64,000 nucleotides of DNA, taken from an uncultured Verrucomicrobiota bacterium (GTDB lineage: Bacteria; Verrucomicrobiota; Verrucomicrobiia; Verrucomicrobiales; Verrucomicrobiaceae). Under the pieces are notes generated by a model, which had not been told where the DNA came from, did no database searches, and saw only the letters and a program-made list of their open reading frames with translations. The stretch lies in contig CAINGK010000173.1 of NCBI GenBank assembly GCA_903848465.1, positions 1 to 64,000 of the forward strand. The letters run 5' to 3'. Below are positions 61,522 to 64,000 of this stretch, in pieces (positions within the stretch are counted from its first letter, which is position 1; every line of letters begins with the position of its first letter). The translations under genes and the position numbers were made by a program.

Positions 61522-61842
61522 ATGAGCGCTTTCGAGTTGATACCTCTCCCCCTGCAACTCTTTACCCTGAAGGATGGCATCGTCGCCAGTGACAGCGGTC
61601 AGGAGGCCGTGAACAATTATGCCGCCGATTTCCAAGGGTTGCGACACTTTGGTCAGAAAGTGGGCGAATGCCTCGACCTGGGTGCCCCCTGGATGGGGAC
61701 GCTGCAGGAGGAGGATTTCTCCCTGAACTTCGCGTATTTCGACGCTGGCACGGATGCCAAAGACCCCGGTGCAGGTGCCCTCATCGGCGAACGCTCGCCC
61801 ATGTTTGAACTCCTCACCCGCGCCAGTTCCCTGGAGGCATAA
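61522..61842 (+). CDS. Hypothetical protein, partner of the next gene
   Basis: A 106-residue soluble protein starting MSAFELIPLPLQLFTLKDGI that I do not recognise. It has no signal peptide or membrane segment. It lies three bases before the Roadblock-like gene and is divergent from the A-type carrier gene, so the two hypotheticals are probably one operon. Confidence 0.6.
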   Translation: MSAFELIPLPLQLFTLKDGIVASDSGQEAVNNYAADFQGLRHFGQKVGECLDLGAPWMGTLQEEDFSLNFAYFDAGTDAKDPGAGALIGERSPMFELLTRASSLEA

Positions 61843-61845
61843 ACC

Positions 61846-62328
61846 ATGGCTGCATACATCACTCCCTCTCTGCGCTCCGCGCTCGAACGTCTGAAGCACG
61901 CCGGTTCGGTCAATGGGCTGCTGCTGTGCTGGCGGCGGCAGATTTTGATCAACCTCCTGCCCTATGAGGAATTTCGTGCCGAGCGCCTCCTGCAAGCCCT
62001 GCATGATGCGCGCGCTCATTTTGGCAGCGGGGGTGATCGCGACGTGAATACTTTTTGGTTCGGCTATGAGGGCGTGTTTGTGCTGGCTCTGTTCCAGGGG
62101 GAGTGCCTGCTCATCACGCTGCACACGCATGCGTCCGAGGTGGATTTCATGCGCCGTGCGGGGCTGACCTTTCTGGACGACACCCAGCTCCTCGTACAGG
62201 CGCTGCTGCAGCCGTCACCCGATGACGAAATCAGCCGGGTGGAGACGCAGCCGCTGGGAAATCTGGAGAGTGGCGGCCATCCGCCCCATTCATCCGGGCC
62301 GACGAAGGTCATCCCGCGCCACGTTTGA
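61846..62328 (+). CDS. Hypothetical protein, possibly Roadblock/LC7-like
   Basis: A 160-residue soluble protein. The core (GSVNGLLLCWRRQILINLLP, then TFWFGYEGVFVLALFQGECL) has the alternating hydrophobic pattern seen in Roadblock/LC7 domains, which regulate small GTPases in bacteria. This is a weak fold guess. The C-terminal 40 residues look disordered. It follows the preceding hypothetical gene by three bases. Confidence 0.6.
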   Translation: MAAYITPSLRSALERLKHAGSVNGLLLCWRRQILINLLPYEEFRAERLLQALHDARAHFGSGGDRDVNTFWFGYEGVFVLALFQGECLLITLHTHASEVDFMRRAGLTFLDDTQLLVQALLQPSPDDEISRVETQPLGNLESGGHPPHSSGPTKVIPRHV

Positions 62329-62391
62329 GGCAGTCTGCGCACTCTGCGACGTGATGTTTTGTAAACCGATCTGATTCAGTGCTCCGGCATT

Positions 62392-62410
62392 CATTAGGGG
62401 CTTCCTAATG
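62392..62410. repeat. CATTAGG-ggctt-CCTAATG palindrome
   Basis: A perfect 7-base inverted repeat with a five-base centre lies 96 bases before the secreted oxidoreductase start. It could be an operator or a short hairpin. No promoter elements were identified around it. Confidence 0.4.
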
Positions 62411-62505
62411 ACCTGCTCTTGGGACTGATCAATCTGGCCTCTCGCTGAAAGGTTTGCCGTCGCCGTGCCGAAATCTCAGCTCTGTTTTCAACCTATCTTG
62501 CTATC

Positions 62506-63876
62506 ATGTCTGATCCCGCCGCATCCGCTTTCTCACGCCGCCGTTTTCTCAATGCCAGTGGTGGAGCGCTTCTCGCTCCGGTCGTGCTGACCTCCGCAGG
62601 CTCTCTCCTTGCGCAGCAGAAGGCGGACTCCAACGAGACTTTGAAAATCGGCCTGATCGGTTGCGGTGGTCGCGGCACCGGTGCGGCGGCGCAGGCGCTC
62701 GGCGCGGATTACAATTCAAAGATCGTGGCGATGGCCGATGCGTTCGACACCCAGATCGAGAGCAGCATCAAGAACCTTTCCACGCAGTTCCCGGACCGCG
62801 TGGATGTGCAGCCGGATAAAAAATTCACCGGGCTGGATGCTTATCAAAAGCTCATCAACTGCGGCGTGGATGTGGTGCTGCTGGCCACCCCGCCGGGCTT
62901 CCGCCCCCTGCATCTGACTGCTGCGGTCGAGGCCGGGAAACACATCTTCTGCGAGAAGCCGATGGCGGTGGATGCCGCTGGTTATCGCGTGGCTCAGGCC
63001 GCAGTCGAAAAGGCCAAGCAGAAGAAGCTCAATCTCGTGGCTGGCTTCTGCTGGCGCTACTCCACCAGCCGCATCGAGTGCTACAAGCGCCTGCACGAAG
63101 GGCAGATCGGCGACATCACCAGCATCCTGGCGACTTATTACGCCGGTCCCGTCAAAGTCATGCCGCCCGCCGCAGGCCGCCCCGCTGGGATGGGCGATGT
63201 GGAGTGGCAAGTGCGCAACTGGTACAATTTCTCCTGGCTCTGCGGTGATAGCATCGTCGAGCAGGCGGTGCACAGCCTCGACAAAATCTGCTGGGCCATG
63301 AAGGACGCGCCGCCGATTAGCGTCATCGGTACCGGCGGTCGGCAGCGTCAGGCGGAGGGTGGCAACATCTTTGACCACTTCCACTGCGCATACGAGTGGG
63401 AGGGCGGCATTCTCTGCCACCTGACCAACCGTCAGATAAACGGCTGCCACAACGAAGTGATCGACAACATTCAAGGCACCAAGGGCAGGCTGGTCATCGG
63501 CAAAGGCTCCGCGCCGTTCATCGAGGGCGAACAACGCTGGCGCTGGCGCGGCGAGGAGAAAAACATGTACGACCTGGAGCATCAGGCGCTCTTTAACGCG
63601 ATCCGCAAAGGCGAGGTCATCAATGACGGCGACCGCATGCTGAGCAGCACCCTCATCGCCATCATGGGCCGTGAAGCCGCCTATACCGGGCAGAAAATCC
63701 TGTGGAAGGACGACGCAGCACCTGCCGCCCCGGAAGGTGGCAAAGACAACAAGCCCGCACGGACGGCGCTGGCCATCCTTTCTTCCCAGCAGGATCTCGC
63801 GCCCGACAATCTGCAGTTTGGCGACAAGTTTGAGCCGGGGCCGCTGCCGATCCCGGGGGTGACGAAGTTTGTGTGA
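62506..63876 (+). CDS. Secreted Gfo/Idh/MocA-family oxidoreductase
   Basis: A 456-residue protein. It starts with a twin-arginine-type signal (SRRRFLNASGGALLAPVVLT), followed by IGLIGCGGRGTGAAAQALGA (Rossmann), HIFCEKPMAVDAAGYRVAQA (the catalytic EKP) and WQVRNWYNFSWLCGDSIVEQ. The family acts on sugars or polyols with NAD(P). Secreted versions are frequent in Verrucomicrobiota and Planctomycetota, where they are linked to polysaccharide use, but the substrate here is unknown. Confidence 0.9.
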   Translation: MSDPAASAFSRRRFLNASGGALLAPVVLTSAGSLLAQQKADSNETLKIGLIGCGGRGTGAAAQALGADYNSKIVAMADAFDTQIESSIKNLSTQFPDRVDVQPDKKFTGLDAYQKLINCGVDVVLLATPPGFRPLHLTAAVEAGKHIFCEKPMAVDAAGYRVAQAAVEKAKQKKLNLVAGFCWRYSTSRIECYKRLHEGQIGDITSILATYYAGPVKVMPPAAGRPAGMGDVEWQVRNWYNFSWLCGDSIVEQAVHSLDKICWAMKDAPPISVIGTGGRQRQAEGGNIFDHFHCAYEWEGGILCHLTNRQINGCHNEVIDNIQGTKGRLVIGKGSAPFIEGEQRWRWRGEEKNMYDLEHQALFNAIRKGEVINDGDRMLSSTLIAIMGREAAYTGQKILWKDDAAPAAPEGGKDNKPARTALAILSSQQDLAPDNLQFGDKFEPGPLPIPGVTKFV

Positions 63877-63925
63877 GCTGAGATTCATTGTCTCTTACCA
63901 CAGAACGGATCATCCTCCCCAGCCG

Positions 63926-64000
63926 TCACTCCAGTACGGACTGAAGCTCCAGGATCAAACTGGCAACGAGTTCCGCCCGGTCTCGGAATAAATCATCTTC
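63926..64000 (-). CDS. Possible C-terminal end of a gene entering from the right edge
   Basis: From the edge the minus-strand frame reads EDDLFRDRAELVASLILELQ and ends SVLE before a TGA at 63926. It looks like an amphipathic C-terminal helix, but with only 24 codons visible this is weak evidence. It would be convergent with the secreted oxidoreductase gene. Confidence 0.3.
   Translation of the reverse strand, partial: EDDLFRDRAELVASLILELQSVLE

Noticed and set aside
62716-63888. 390-residue minus-strand ORF opposite the secreted oxidoreductase
   Set aside because: Antisense shadow; the plus-strand frame has a signal peptide and the EKP motif.
1-64000. tRNA, rRNA, prophage or insertion sequence genes
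   Set aside because: I looked for tRNA-like cloverleaf ends, integrases and transposases and saw none I could support.

Overview
ORGANISM. The window looks like chromosomal DNA from a GC-rich (roughly 60% by eye) Gram-negative bacterium, most likely a Verrucomicrobiota member of the Prosthecobacter/Verrucomicrobium type. This is inference. It rests on the cyanophycin gene set with a DUF1854 partner, a twin-arginine-type secreted Gfo/Idh/MocA oxidoreductase, a secreted alpha/beta-hydrolase, and short intergenic CATTCG/CGAATG word repeats of a kind I associate with that phylum. No rRNA, tRNA, phage or transposase gene was recognised. LAYOUT. 1-124: left-edge non-coding DNA with a perfect 22-bp palindrome and one CRISPR-repeat-like GGGGATTGAAAC. 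125-6789: cyanophycin region, with an acyltransferase, DUF1854 protein and ABC transporter on the minus strand, divergent from cyanophycin synthetase (cphA). 6864-11321: plsY-gpsA, an RlmI-like methyltransferase and two Opp/Dpp-type permeases. 11349-12997: a hypothetical gene, a possible small ORF and a ParE-type toxin-antitoxin pair. 13033-19582: polA, a Kef-type antiporter and an MsbA-like ABC exporter. 19636-55606: about 36 kb of surface-glycan genes. 55603-63876: a second RlmI-like methyltransferase with an altered motif IV, a secreted esterase, a pentapeptide-repeat protein, a TPM protein, hscB and an A-type Fe-S carrier gene, a hypothetical gene pair and a secreted oxidoreductase. A minus-strand gene may enter from the right edge. 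GLYCAN CLUSTER. The genes fall into tightly packed blocks, many overlapping by 4 bases (ATGA), which suggests translational coupling. They encode parts of several sugar routes: (a) a WbpA-like dehydrogenase at 20.9 kb plus WbpB/WbpE/WbpD-like enzymes at 50.9-53.5 kb, suggesting a UDP-2,3-diacetamido-2,3-dideoxy-uronic acid; (b) neuB on plus at 23.1 kb and neuC/neuA on minus at 30-32 kb for a CMP-nonulosonic (sialic- or legionaminic-type) acid; (c) gmd-fcl for GDP-L-fucose, plus a second Fcl-like protein. Added to these are a split transketolase, a thiamine-diphosphate enzyme with a 2-hydroxyacid dehydrogenase and a Gfo/Idh oxidoreductase, several methyltransferases, a pyruvyltransferase, two acyltransferases, and GT2, GT4, GT9, GT61 and GT-C type glycosyltransferases. 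No Wzx flippase, Wzy polymerase or Wzm/Wzt exporter was recognised. MOST INTERESTING. The operon coupling the TPP enzyme, hydroxyacid dehydrogenase, Gfo/Idh, NeuA and NeuC; the split transketolase in the glycosyltransferase operon; a pair of unrecognised paralogs at 25.6 and 35.8 kb sharing a GDD-W-DNL motif; a 145-bp inverted-repeat element between operons; a methyltransferase whose conserved N-terminus is open but has no usable start codon; and the degenerate RlmI-like paralog.
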